This document shows, piece after piece, positions 1 through 6,451 of a DNA stretch of 64,000 nucleotides. This DNA is from Dyella solisilvae (GTDB lineage: Bacteria > Pseudomonadota > Gammaproteobacteria > Xanthomonadales > Rhodanobacteraceae). Below the pieces are notes generated by a model. The model was not told where the DNA came from. It searched no databases and saw only the letters and a program-made list of their open reading frames with translations. The translations under genes were made by a program, and so were the position numbers. Where the stretch lies: NCBI RefSeq assembly GCF_003351225.1, contig NZ_QQSY01000002.1, forward strand, positions 1-64,000, in the 5' to 3' direction. Each line of letters starts with the position of its first letter. Positions within the stretch are counted from its first letter, which is position 1.

Positions 1-50
1 ACCAGCTACCTGGCCGCCGTGACATGGTCACTGAGAACGGGGCGGAATAC

Positions 51-76
51 CTATATCGGGTCGGAAGCAGACCTAG
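51..76. repeat. Degenerate copy 1 of GTCCGC palindromic repeat
   Basis: The core (55-72) matches the two better copies at 421-446 and 771-796 over the GGGTCGGAAGC stretch, but the flanking arms no longer pair. It lies 16 bases beyond the stop codon of the minus-strand gene ending at 92. Function unknown; it looks like a REP-type intergenic repeat. Confidence 0.5.
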
Positions 77-91
77 TAGCAGCGTCGGCAA

Positions 92-382
92 TCAAAACAG
101 ATTAGCGACTGTCGCGATGGCAGGAACTGCTATCAAGGCCGCTGTCAGCATCGAGCGTTTTCTGGCTTCGACGAACGACCGGCCGGAGAGCCAAAGAGCG
201 CTGAGAAGGCAAAGGGCCCCAACCATTAATAGCGTGTTGGAGACGCGCCTATGGCTCTCCATGGACAAACGAGCCGCATCCGTCATCGCATCGCCAAGCT
301 GGGACAGGACGCCGTAGTACGCCAAAAGCCAGCCCGTTACGGCCAGGACTATTGCCAAGTTCGCCATCCGACTCACACTCAT
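92..382 (-). CDS. Small two-helix membrane protein, unknown function
   Basis: A 96-aa product with two hydrophobic segments, around residues 5-22 and 45-62, and a third weaker one at the C-terminus (AALIAVPAIATVANLF). The start at 382 is chosen because a purine-rich GAGGGGGA ribosome site directly precedes it; the reading frame is open 12 codons further upstream. The next gene (448-753, same strand) lies 65 bases upstream, separated by a palindromic repeat. I do not recognise the family; it is placed in the inner membrane only from hydrophobicity. Confidence 0.5.
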   Translation of the reverse strand: MSVSRMANLAIVLAVTGWLLAYYGVLSQLGDAMTDAARLSMESHRRVSNTLLMVGALCLLSALWLSGRSFVEARKRSMLTAALIAVPAIATVANLF

Positions 383-420
383 TCCCCCTCCCAAATCGGT
401 CCGCGACCCCGCTTCCAATA

Positions 421-446
421 CGTCCGCATCGGGTCGGAAGCGGACG
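421..446. repeat. GTCCGC palindromic repeat, copy 2
   Basis: A 7-bp perfect inverted repeat (CGTCCGC / GCGGACG) around a 12-base loop containing GGGTCGG. It starts one base after the stop codon of the gene at 448-753 and 38 bases upstream of the start at 382. The same element occurs at 771-796, about 350 bp away. Confidence 0.75.
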
Positions 447-447
447 C

Positions 448-753
448 TTAGTCAGCCGCACTTTTTGAAAATCTGCTGGCAAGCCCCCTGCCAGCAACAC
501 ACGCGACCAGGCAAAGCACTGCCCCGTTCCGCAACCAGTCCAGAAGATCAGACTGCTTCCACGTCACATAGAACACGCGATCGTGATCTTGCATCGGAAC
601 CACATGTCCGGTCGCGGGGTCAGGTGACGTCGGCCCTTTGGCGAAACCACCAAATACAGCAATCGATAGCAGGCCAGCGAAGATCCCAGCAAGTCCAAGT
701 GCGTGCGATGTGAAGTCCACGATCTTCAGGAATCTGTCGCGATTCAAAGCCAT
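448..753 (-). CDS. Small membrane protein, unknown function
   Basis: A 101-aa product with a hydrophobic segment near residues 17-36 (LGLAGIFAGLLSIAVFGG) and a second at about 73-88 (NGAVLCLVACVAG), separated by a polar, probably periplasmic stretch. The start at 753 follows an AGGGGAC ribosome site; the frame extends further upstream through the palindromic repeat at 771-796, but that extension is polar and implausible. Not recognised. It resembles the neighbour at 92-382 in size and layout without clear sequence similarity. Confidence 0.5.
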   Translation of the reverse strand: MALNRDRFLKIVDFTSHALGLAGIFAGLLSIAVFGGFAKGPTSPDPATGHVVPMQDHDRVFYVTWKQSDLLDWLRNGAVLCLVACVAGRGLASRFSKSAAD

Positions 754-770
754 CCACTGTCCCCTAAGGA

Positions 771-796
771 TGTCCGCTCCGGGTCGGAAGCGGACA
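771..796. repeat. GTCCGC palindromic repeat, copy 3 (best conserved)
   Basis: An 8-bp perfect inverted repeat (TGTCCGCT / AGCGGACA) with a 10-base loop CCGGGTCGGA. It lies 17 bases upstream of the start at 753, so the three copies bracket the two small membrane-protein genes. Confidence 0.8.
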
Positions 797-868
797 TTTT
801 TGGCTGATCTAGCCGGAGCGTCTGCTATCGATCTGATGCGGACGCTACAACGCGATACCGCGGCCAAG

Positions 869-1747
869 CTACTGCAGGCGACTGAAGCTCAGCGACCAAG
901 CGTCAACACTTCTACGGCACTCCCAGACCTCTGCGTGAGCGAAACGCTCTCCAACAATGTCACCCACGAACTGCCGGAAATCTCCTGCTGCTTTGCAGCC
1001 AAAGTAAACGGCCCGCAGCTCTAAAGGATGGAACGGTACGTCTTCGAACTCCGCGCCGGCATCGCGGCCTGGCCCGGTGTCAATTCGCCACTCGCTTTCG
1101 TACTCCCAGGCGGCCGCCTTTGCGTAAAGCGTCTTAAGGGCGAGGTCATGGGTAAGCCTTAGACCGCCTGAAATAAATTCGGAAAGTTCATCTTCGTCAA
1201 ACAGACACGGCACCTCGCCGCAGTAGTTGACCCTTCGCGCAACTTTGTAAGGGCTATCCACGCCCTCAGGGCTACCGAACTCTAGGGCTAGACCTTGATG
1301 ACTCTCCGCATAATGCGACCACATTAAGATGCTGTCGCGCACCGCGCTCAGGCAGAGAATCTTGGTTTCAGCCAGCGCTTTCTGCACTTCTTTATTTAGG
1401 TTAACCATAACATTCGGTAGACCCTCGAGCGTCTTGATGACGCCCGGGGCTTGTCCTTTATTGAATTTCTCTCGCCCACCCTTGCGATGCAATGCCGCGG
1501 TCAGATCAAGAATCGCACCCATTTCGTTTTGGGCAGTGGTGCCCTGCCCGAGGCAGCGGGCCCACATCTTGTCTAAGGTCATTTGCACGACCCGGTCTAG
1601 GTCAAACCTGGCCTGCAAATTGACCTGCATGTCGAACGGGTCGTTGAACCGCGATGGACGAGACCAACGAAGTCGACCACCGCCCAAGACAGCTCTGGCT
1701 GTCTGTACGCTCACATACTTAAAGAACGACGCTGGCCTGTCCGTCAT
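869..1747 (-). CDS. DUF2971 domain protein
   Basis: The 292-aa product has the features of DUF2971: an N-terminal FFKYVS...LRWSRPSRFNDPFD block (residues 7-35) and the central ILCLS...MWSHYAESHQGLALEF block (about 150-180). DUF2971 proteins have no established activity and are often seen in accessory or defence-rich regions. The start at 1747 was preferred over an upstream in-frame ATG at 1870 because family similarity begins right after it; the ribosome site (GCGGA) is weak. It is transcribed in the same direction as the HEPN-type pair upstream, with a 182-bp gap. Confidence 0.75.
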   Translation of the reverse strand: MTDRPASFFKYVSVQTARAVLGGGRLRWSRPSRFNDPFDMQVNLQARFDLDRVVQMTLDKMWARCLGQGTTAQNEMGAILDLTAALHRKGGREKFNKGQAPGVIKTLEGLPNVMVNLNKEVQKALAETKILCLSAVRDSILMWSHYAESHQGLALEFGSPEGVDSPYKVARRVNYCGEVPCLFDEDELSEFISGGLRLTHDLALKTLYAKAAAWEYESEWRIDTGPGRDAGAEFEDVPFHPLELRAVYFGCKAAGDFRQFVGDIVGERFAHAEVWECRRSVDAWSLSFSRLQ

Positions 1748-1929
1748 CCGCCATTTCCGCAGAGAGTGAGTATTGGGTCGGCGCAGGAGGGATCGCCGCA
1801 GCCCATCCTGCCTGTCAACAGTCAGAAGCGCCTCCATCGGGACGTTGCAATGAGCGACTTCCGAATCCAAATGGCCTGTGACCGAAGGAGGCTGCCTTTG
1901 ACGGCGCTTCTTACTCGTCAGCTAGATCA

Positions 1930-2328
1930 CTAGACGTTCTTCTGTGACGCATCAATCGCCTGGTCAATTTTGAGGCAGATCGATTTGCACTTGCTGATGT
2001 GCTGATTAACGAACCCAAGCGACAGCTTTTCGGCAAGCTTATAGTCTGCTAGACACCGCTGCTTGTGGGCGGACTCCAGCAATCCTCCGATTAGCTTTAG
2101 AGATTTGTAGCTCGAAGCGATGTACCGCTTGGCGAGCTGTTTATGCATCCCTTCGGAGGGCTCCCCCGCGACGATCGCCAGATCCAGAAATCGCAGGGCG
2201 TCAACGGCGCGGTGGTAAGACCAATAGTAAGACCGACTCACTGCGTTCCGCAGCTCAATCTCATCTGGCGACGTTTTGAATCGAGCAACGCAATCCTGAG
2301 CACTAGCCAGAAAATCATACGAATCCAA
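1930..2328 (-). CDS. HEPN-domain protein (possible RNase toxin)
   Basis: A 132-aa, largely helical protein. Residues 32-39 read RSYYWSYH, an R-x6-H motif of the kind that forms the RNase active site of HEPN proteins, in the usual setting of a helix after the family-like AVSRSYY. Translation starts at a TTG (2328), supported by an AAGGGGAG ribosome site 8-15 bases upstream and by overlap with the preceding gene: the 276-aa gene stops at 2315, 14 bases inside this one. Such coupling suggests a two-protein unit. HEPN toxins are usually paired with nucleotidyltransferase (MNT) antitoxins; the partner here is not an MNT. The HEPN assignment is by motif and helix pattern, not by search. Confidence 0.6.
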   Translation of the reverse strand: MDSYDFLASAQDCVARFKTSPDEIELRNAVSRSYYWSYHRAVDALRFLDLAIVAGEPSEGMHKQLAKRYIASSYKSLKLIGGLLESAHKQRCLADYKLAEKLSLGFVNQHISKCKSICLKIDQAIDASQKNV

Positions 2329-3145
2329 AGGCCGGCTCCCCTTGCTCTCGACTCAATTTGACGAAGGTTTGATATAGCTCCAACGGATAGACCACAAAGC
2401 TCACCGCTTCGAAGAGTGGGTCGTCGAAGTTGTCAATAAGTGCTTCGGTGATCGCAATGTCATAGTTGGCTCGCGACTCGTCATCCGCAGGACTCGGAAA
2501 GCCGAAAATAACGCCGGCAGCCGTTGGCTCGATAATGCAGTTGTATACACCCCGACCGGAGAGCGTCATCAGGGTCTTGCTCGCGAAATGCACCCTCAGT
2601 GACAAGCTCGCGTCATCAACCCCCTGCTCTTCCAGAAAGTTGGCAGCCTCGACAATTTCGTCCGGTCCAAAGATGTTTTCAGAACCAGCAAACGCTTGCC
2701 TGTTTGCCTCGATATGAATTGCGGCCTCTTTCAAGCGACCAAGCTGCATCATGCAGCCGACATAGTGACGCACATCAATTGGCACTAAGCGCGCGAGAGC
2801 CGCTTGAAGAGTTTCATCAAATACCGCTGGCTCCGCCAGTTGAGCAGCGCTGGTCATTACAGCGTGATAACTGTTTGCCGACAGCTTGGGGTCTGCTATT
2901 GCGCGACGCGCATGATACTGAAAGTCCTCGACGCCATCTGGCCCGCGAGCCACTTGAATGGCGGCTAGGCTCGCGTGGGCTTTAGAAGCTTCAGACGAAA
3001 CCTGATGAACAAGCTTAAGTAAGTCCTGCTTAATGCCGTTCCATACGAATACGTTGACTGGCTCCCCGGCTTGGACAGCCAGATCCTGGATCTGGACTCT
3101 TCGCAGAATCTCGTCGTGTTTTGCGAGCGGTGACGGAATGACCAT
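2315..3145 (-). CDS. Unknown 276-aa protein coupled to HEPN gene
   Basis: No family recognised. The protein is soluble, with no signal peptide or membrane segment. The first 160 residues are predicted mostly helical, and the C-terminal third contains GRGVYNCIIEP and DDESRANYDIAITEALIDNF. It overlaps the HEPN-type gene by 14 bases and begins just after the truncated HTH regulator gene. It could be the antidote or sensor partner of the HEPN protein, but that is inference from position only. Base composition is lower in GC than the housekeeping genes to the right, consistent with acquisition. Confidence 0.6.
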   Translation of the reverse strand: MVIPSPLAKHDEILRRVQIQDLAVQAGEPVNVFVWNGIKQDLLKLVHQVSSEASKAHASLAAIQVARGPDGVEDFQYHARRAIADPKLSANSYHAVMTSAAQLAEPAVFDETLQAALARLVPIDVRHYVGCMMQLGRLKEAAIHIEANRQAFAGSENIFGPDEIVEAANFLEEQGVDDASLSLRVHFASKTLMTLSGRGVYNCIIEPTAAGVIFGFPSPADDESRANYDIAITEALIDNFDDPLFEAVSFVVYPLELYQTFVKLSREQGEPAFGFV

Positions 3146-3615
3146 TCGATTGGCCTGACATTAGGACGAGTCGCGGCAGGTTCTCTCGAGCGACATTGAC
3201 GCGAGACTATCCCGCCAGAATCCATTCTGCCATAGCCCAAATTGGGGGCGACCGCCTCCGGTGCCCCTAGCCACTTCTCCTCGAGATCGCTGCCCGCAGC
3301 ATGCGCCAGGGGCTGCCGCGGCACCAACAGCACAACCAATTCGCAATCCATGGCCGACGCCGCCCGACGCAAGGTATCGACGCGCACGGTGTCGGCACGT
3401 TCGCTGTTTTCCAGCTTAACCACGGAACTGGGAAGCACGCCGAGCCGTCGTGCGAGATCTGACTGCGACATGCCCAGAGCATCGCGCGTAGCTGCGACCC
3501 AACCTCCCCGCGGGGTGGATCGGAGCTTAGGTAGCACTTGGCGCAGCCAGTCGCCAGCTTGATCGAGCCGTGTCCGGGCGAGGCGGCGCATCTGCTGGGA
3601 CGTATTGGAGGCCAT
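2965..3615 (-). pseudogene. Truncated 'mobile mystery protein A' HTH regulator
   Basis: Residues 1 to about 100 match the mobile mystery protein A family (TIGR02612): PRGGWVAATRDALGMSQSDLARRLGV is a Cro/CI-type helix-turn-helix, followed by the family's LRRAASAMDCELVVLLVPR. After about residue 115 the family sequence is lost, and the open frame continues for about 100 residues of composition unlike a protein, overlapping the start of the next gene by 181 bases. This suggests truncation or a frameshift near 3,270. The usual partner, mobile mystery protein B (a Fic protein), is absent; the 276-aa and HEPN genes occupy its place. The start at 3615 follows AGGGAATATCC. The remaining HTH part could still bind DNA. 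Confidence 0.6.
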
Positions 3616-3704
3616 GGATATTCCCTATAAGGCGGAACGTGCTTGGCTATCTATGCCCTGTAGGGCGCGTCACGTTCGAATCCTCGTGCTTCGTCGTCAA
3701 AATT

Positions 3705-3725
3705 CGGGGCGCTACCAGTTGACTA
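3705..3725 (-). repeat. TAGTCAACTGGTTGC repeat, copy A
   Basis: On the minus strand this reads TAGTCAACTGGTAGCGC and continues CCCG. It is identical to copy B (4477-4497) at 20 of 21 positions. It lies 57 bases beyond the stop codon of the gene at 3783-4310, in the same orientation as that gene. Confidence 0.8.
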
Positions 3726-3782
3726 AGGCGGCGCCGCGGCGCACATCGCGGTGTGGCCAAGCAAGTTGCGCCGCGGTTGCCA

Positions 3783-4310
3783 TTAGCGGCGGGTATTTTG
3801 GGTCACTGCGCGGGACCGCAAATCTGCCGAAGTCGCTCGAGGCAGCGCTATGAAGTCCCGCTCCGTCATAACCTCATAGGCGTCCTGGAACGGCAGATAT
3901 AGCTCGACGACCCACTCCCCTTCCTCTTGCCGCCCTGCGAAAGGATGCAGGATCTCGCCGTCCGTTCGGCGTCGGTCGAAGCGCAACACGCCCGGGTACG
4001 GATAAGCGTGAGCGCGCCGCACCTTCAGCATGTGCGTCAGGGCCGCGGAGGAATAACCGGGGTGTGCGCTCGTTTGGCGTTCCGTCGCGGCGGCCGACAG
4101 CGCGTCGGCATTGGTTGGGTGGCAGCGCGCCAGGTCATGCTCATCAAATACGACCTCTTTGGCGATATAGGGCGGCCCCTGGTACCAATTGGTGTCGTTC
4201 CGGTCGAGCCGAATGGCCAGGATGGTCCGACTGCCCACATCCGTGCATCGCCATCGGAACCCCGCGCCGGCGACAAACTCCAAGCCGATATGAAAATCCG
4301 CGGGCTTCAC
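3783..4310 (-). CDS. Hypothetical protein, 175 aa, cassette-like
   Basis: Starts at GTG (4310) behind a strong GGAGG ribosome site. The product is soluble, beginning KPADFHIGLEFVAGAGFRWRC, with a middle block WYQGPPYIAKEVVFDEHDL and an aromatic, charged C-terminal half. I recall similar proteins being common as hypotheticals on mobile elements, but no function is known to me. It stands alone, with repeat B upstream and repeat A downstream, and has a palindromic GTAACAT element 109 bases upstream that could be its operator. Confidence 0.65.
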   Translation of the reverse strand: MKPADFHIGLEFVAGAGFRWRCTDVGSRTILAIRLDRNDTNWYQGPPYIAKEVVFDEHDLARCHPTNADALSAAATERQTSAHPGYSSAALTHMLKVRRAHAYPYPGVLRFDRRRTDGEILHPFAGRQEEGEWVVELYLPFQDAYEVMTERDFIALPRATSADLRSRAVTQNTRR

Positions 4311-4418
4311 GTTACCTCCGGCCGATGGCCGACGAATGACTTGGGCGATGCGCGACCTAAATTTTCGCCAATGCAGCGTCCGAAGATGAGCCCTGTGATC
4401 GCCATGGCCCGCAGGCTC

Positions 4419-4455
4419 GTAACATTGGTTTGCACGGTAACATTGCCGATGTTAC
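4419..4455. promoter_or_regulatory. GTAACAT inverted/direct repeats (operator-like)
   Basis: GTAACAT at 4437-4443 and its exact complement ATGTTAC at 4449-4455 form a 7-bp perfect palindrome with a 5-base spacer; a further direct GTAACAT lies at 4419-4425, 18 bp (about two helical turns) away. Such spacing is typical of a dimeric repressor or activator site. The nearest gene start it could control is at 4310 on the minus strand. No regulator gene is adjacent. Confidence 0.4.
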
Positions 4456-4476
4456 GAAGCGCGGCCTGGCCGGACG

Positions 4477-4497
4477 CGGGGCGCAACCAGTTGACTA
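4477..4497 (-). repeat. TAGTCAACTGGTTGC repeat, copy B
   Basis: Minus-strand reading TAGTCAACTGGTTGCGC, continuing CCCG. It lies 42 bases beyond the stop codon of the 84-aa gene (4540-4794), in the same orientation as that gene, and upstream of the 175-aa gene. Confidence 0.85.
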
Positions 4498-4539
4498 TCT
4501 GGACGGCTCGCGCGTCGGGCAGATGAGCCCTTACCCAGG

Positions 4540-4794
4540 TTACCGGCGATCGGTCCGCGCGCGCCGCAAGGCGCCAAGGAAGGCCCTCCAGTCCCGCACG
4601 GGGATGCCTGCCTCCGATACAGTGACACCCCGACCCCAGCCCCAAAACGCCTCCTCTAAGCCGGGTGCTGTGGCCTGCGCCACGGCTTCCATGTCCTCAA
4701 ATAGCACGAAACCGTCCCTTACTTGCACCAAGCGCTCCAGTGCATCGGGGTCGAACCTTTGCCATTCGGCGGGGAAGTGCGCACTCGTCGCCAT
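4540..4794 (-). CDS. Hypothetical protein, 84 aa
   Basis: A small acidic protein, residues FPAEWQRFDPDALERLVQVRDGF then a Trp/Gly-rich EEAFWGWGRG, ending with a basic ARTDRR tail. The start at 4794 follows AAGGAGACGTC, a good ribosome site. Not recognised. It stands between a plus-strand repeat pair (4869-4962) and the minus-strand repeat B. Coding status rests on the ribosome site and repeat-bounded position. Confidence 0.5.
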   Translation of the reverse strand: MATSAHFPAEWQRFDPDALERLVQVRDGFVLFEDMEAVAQATAPGLEEAFWGWGRGVTVSEAGIPVRDWRAFLGALRRARTDRR

Positions 4795-4868
4795 GACGTC
4801 TCCTTCTTGGCCTCGGGCGCTGCGTGATGGCGCTCGGACGGATCATAGTGCAGGAGGGCCTTCACTTC

Positions 4869-4887
4869 TGTAGTCAACTGGTTGCAC
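4869..4887 (+). repeat. TAGTCAACTGGTTGC repeat, copy C
   Basis: Reads TGTAGTCAACTGGTTGCAC on the plus strand and is followed by a run of nine adenines. No plus-strand gene ends just before it, unlike copies A, B and E with respect to their genes. Confidence 0.85.
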
Positions 4888-4943
4888 TCTCAAAAAAAAA
4901 GCGCCGCGATCCCTGCCGCTCAGTGCATGGTGTGCGCGCACTT

Positions 4944-4962
4944 TGTAGTCAATTGGTTGCAC
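4944..4962 (+). repeat. TAGTCAACTGGTTGC repeat, copy D
   Basis: Reads TGTAGTCAATTGGTTGCAC on the plus strand, one base different from copy C, which lies 75 bp upstream in the same orientation. The 56 bases between them hold no gene and may be a decayed unit. The start of the HAD-like gene is 110 bases downstream. Confidence 0.85.
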
Positions 4963-5072
4963 CTTGCGTCGGCAAGTGTGGGGTTCCACGCGCCCGGTGT
5001 TGGCGGCGATGCTGCATTGCTTTATGGTCGCTCGCAAGCGACGCGACGGTCGTCGTCGGACAGCGCAGACCG

Positions 5073-5585
5073 ATGATCCTGTATCTCGATTTTGACGGTG
5101 TCCTCCATGCCGAAGACGTGGCGCTGGATGCGCAGCATCGTCCTTTCCTGCGTGGGCCGGGCACGTTGTTCGAGCACGCGGACTGCTTGGCGACGGCGTT
5201 GGCGCCCTATCCCCAGGTGGCGATCGTGCTGTCCACCAATTGGGTGCGGGTCAAAAGCTTTCGCTACGCCGTTCAACGTCTCCCGCTCGAGCTGCGGCGA
5301 CGTGTGATCGGCGCCACGTGGCACAGTCGTTTCGCCGTTCAGGACGAGTTGCACTTTTGGTGGCTGCATAGCGCCAGTCGCTACGATCAGATCGTCGGCG
5401 ATGTCAGTCGGCGCCGGCCGCGGTGGTGGTTGGCGCTCGATGACGACGCCCACGGGTGGCCGGCGAGCGCCCTGGCGCACCTGGTGCACTGCGATTCACA
5501 GCACGGCCTCGGCGAGCCACGCGCGCTCCGGCAATTGGAGGAGCGGCTCGCCGCGCAGTGCGCCGCGCGGCCCTCGGCGCCTTAG
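5073..5585 (+). CDS. HAD-like hydrolase domain protein
   Basis: The 170-aa product opens with MILYLDFDGVLHAED, the HAD motif I DxDGV, and carries STNW near residue 52 (motif II-like) and LALDDDAHGWP near residue 120 (motif IV-like). This pattern resembles the HAD domain seen in 'Swiss Army Knife' RNA-repair proteins (HAD_SAK family), which would give it a phosphatase role on RNA or nucleotide ends; that is inference. The frame is open 83 codons further upstream through repeats C and D, but similarity starts at 5073. It is followed by the PTH2 gene 130 bases downstream. Confidence 0.65.
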   Translation: MILYLDFDGVLHAEDVALDAQHRPFLRGPGTLFEHADCLATALAPYPQVAIVLSTNWVRVKSFRYAVQRLPLELRRRVIGATWHSRFAVQDELHFWWLHSASRYDQIVGDVSRRRPRWWLALDDDAHGWPASALAHLVHCDSQHGLGEPRALRQLEERLAAQCAARPSAP

Positions 5586-5715
5586 CGGGTCGCGGCGTGA
5601 TCGCTGATCGTAGGCGGATGGTTGCGCGTCGCGGGTGGTCGTCGGCAACAAGCTCACCCGCCACAACGTTCAAACCCTTCGTTTCCTCACCTGCTTGATA
5701 CCCAAGGAAGCCCCC

Positions 5716-6168
5716 GTGGATCGCCCCCTGGACCCTGATCTCGAGGCCTTGCTGGCGGAGCGCCAGCGCAGCATGGCGTTGTTCACGGCGGACTATCGAC
5801 CGCTCAACATGTACGTGATCTATCGCGCGGACCTGGCCATGAGCCCGAGCAAGTTGGCGGCCCAGTGCGGTCACGCCTTCGTCAATGCGTACGAGCGGGC
5901 GCGGCTAGAGCGCCCGGCCATCACCGCGAGTTACCGCGGCAGCGGCGAAGGCACCAAGGTCGTGATGGAGGCCAAGAGCCTGGCCACGTTGGTGCGGGCT
6001 TACCGCGATCTGCAGGCGGCCGCGTTGCCCTATCACCTGGTCATCGATCGCGGCCATCACTGGCCGCCCCACTTCACCGGCGCCCCGATCATCACGGCGC
6101 TCGGCATGGGGCCTGTGTTTCGCGACGAGGTCGCGCACATCACTCGGCGCTACCGGCTGGCGCCGTGA
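5716..6168 (+). CDS. Peptidyl-tRNA hydrolase type 2 (PTH2) family protein
   Basis: The 150-aa product has the PTH2 core: LNMYVIYRADLAMSPSKLAAQCGHAFV, then GTKVVMEAKSLATLV, then LPYHLVIDRGHH and ITALGMGPV. PTH2 cleaves peptidyl-tRNA to recycle stalled tRNA and is the normal enzyme of archaea and eukaryotes; bacteria rely on the unrelated Pth. Start is GTG 5716, with AAGGAAG six bases upstream; an in-frame ATG at 5635 has no such site. The N-terminal extension of about 35 residues precedes the domain. The gene lies in the repeat-marked accessory region and ends 19 bases before repeat E, suggesting it is mobile rather than part of core translation. Confidence 0.8.
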   Translation: MDRPLDPDLEALLAERQRSMALFTADYRPLNMYVIYRADLAMSPSKLAAQCGHAFVNAYERARLERPAITASYRGSGEGTKVVMEAKSLATLVRAYRDLQAAALPYHLVIDRGHHWPPHFTGAPIITALGMGPVFRDEVAHITRRYRLAP

Positions 6169-6187
6169 GCGCGGATCACGACAGAAC

Positions 6188-6205
6188 GTAGTCAACTGGT
6201 TGCGC
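6188..6205 (+). repeat. TAGTCAACTGGTTGC repeat, copy E
   Basis: Reads GTAGTCAACTGGTTGCGC, 19 bases after the PTH2 stop codon and in the same orientation. The following GCAACC extends it to a 14-bp perfect palindrome GGTTGCGCGCAACC. Confidence 0.85.
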
Positions 6206-6259
6206 GCAACCGCCATGGGCACACCCTAGCTGTGTGCCGCTACACGGCCATCCATAGTC

Positions 6260-6307
6260 TTAAATCCACGGGTGAACAAAGATGACTTTGTTGATACCGC
6301 GTGCCAT
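6260..6307 (-). pseudogene. ssb: Remnant of ssb (first nine codons only)
   Basis: From the ATG at 6307 the minus strand encodes MARGINKVI, the hallmark N-terminus of single-stranded DNA-binding protein, preceded by a good AGAGGAAA ribosome site. After codon 9-11 the sequence departs from the family and stops at a TAA (6260) after 15 codons. The rest of ssb is missing to the left, where repeat E and the PTH2 gene lie. The break, around 6272-6280, therefore marks a junction between the accessory region and chromosomal or older element DNA. Because ssb is essential, an intact copy must exist elsewhere. Confidence 0.75.
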
Positions 6308-6327
6308 GGACAGGTTTCCTCTGTGAG

Positions 6328-6359
6328 CCGGCGCTGCGTTCTGGGGCAGTCAGCGCCGG
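6328..6359. promoter_or_regulatory. Hairpin in the leader of the ssb remnant
   Basis: CCGGCGCTG (6328-6336) pairs perfectly with CAGCGCCGG (6351-6359) around a 14-base loop. It lies 21-52 bases upstream of the ssb start and has no T tract, so it looks like a leader structure or kdp-distal terminator rather than an ssb terminator. The rest of 6308-6539 holds only this and the hairpins at 6452-6487; no gene is seen. Confidence 0.45.
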
Positions 6360-6451
6360 GATGTTGAACCGGAGGCCATCATAACCGCGCGCCACGGGGT
6401 GAAAACAGGATTGACCTGCGCCCCCGGCCCGGATTCGCGACCGGCCGACGC

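Noticed and set aside
3146-3346. Remnant of mobile mystery protein B (Fic) between the HTH gene and the 276-aa gene
   Set aside because: No HPFxxGNG-type Fic motif or family N-terminus found in any frame.
3660-3700. Possible tRNA 3' fragment (ACGTTCGAATCCTCG resembles a T-loop)
   Set aside because: The five bases either side of TTCGAAT do not pair as a T-stem, and no acceptor, D or anticodon arm can be drawn. It might be a decayed att remnant but I cannot support it.
3705-6205. TAGTCAACTGGTTGC repeats as classical integron attC sites
   Set aside because: Around copy A a loose pairing GGCGCAACTTG / CAACTGGTAGCGCC exists, but copies B to E lack a matching upstream R'' arm, and the R' box does not fit GTTRRRY. 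Kept as an unclassified repeat.
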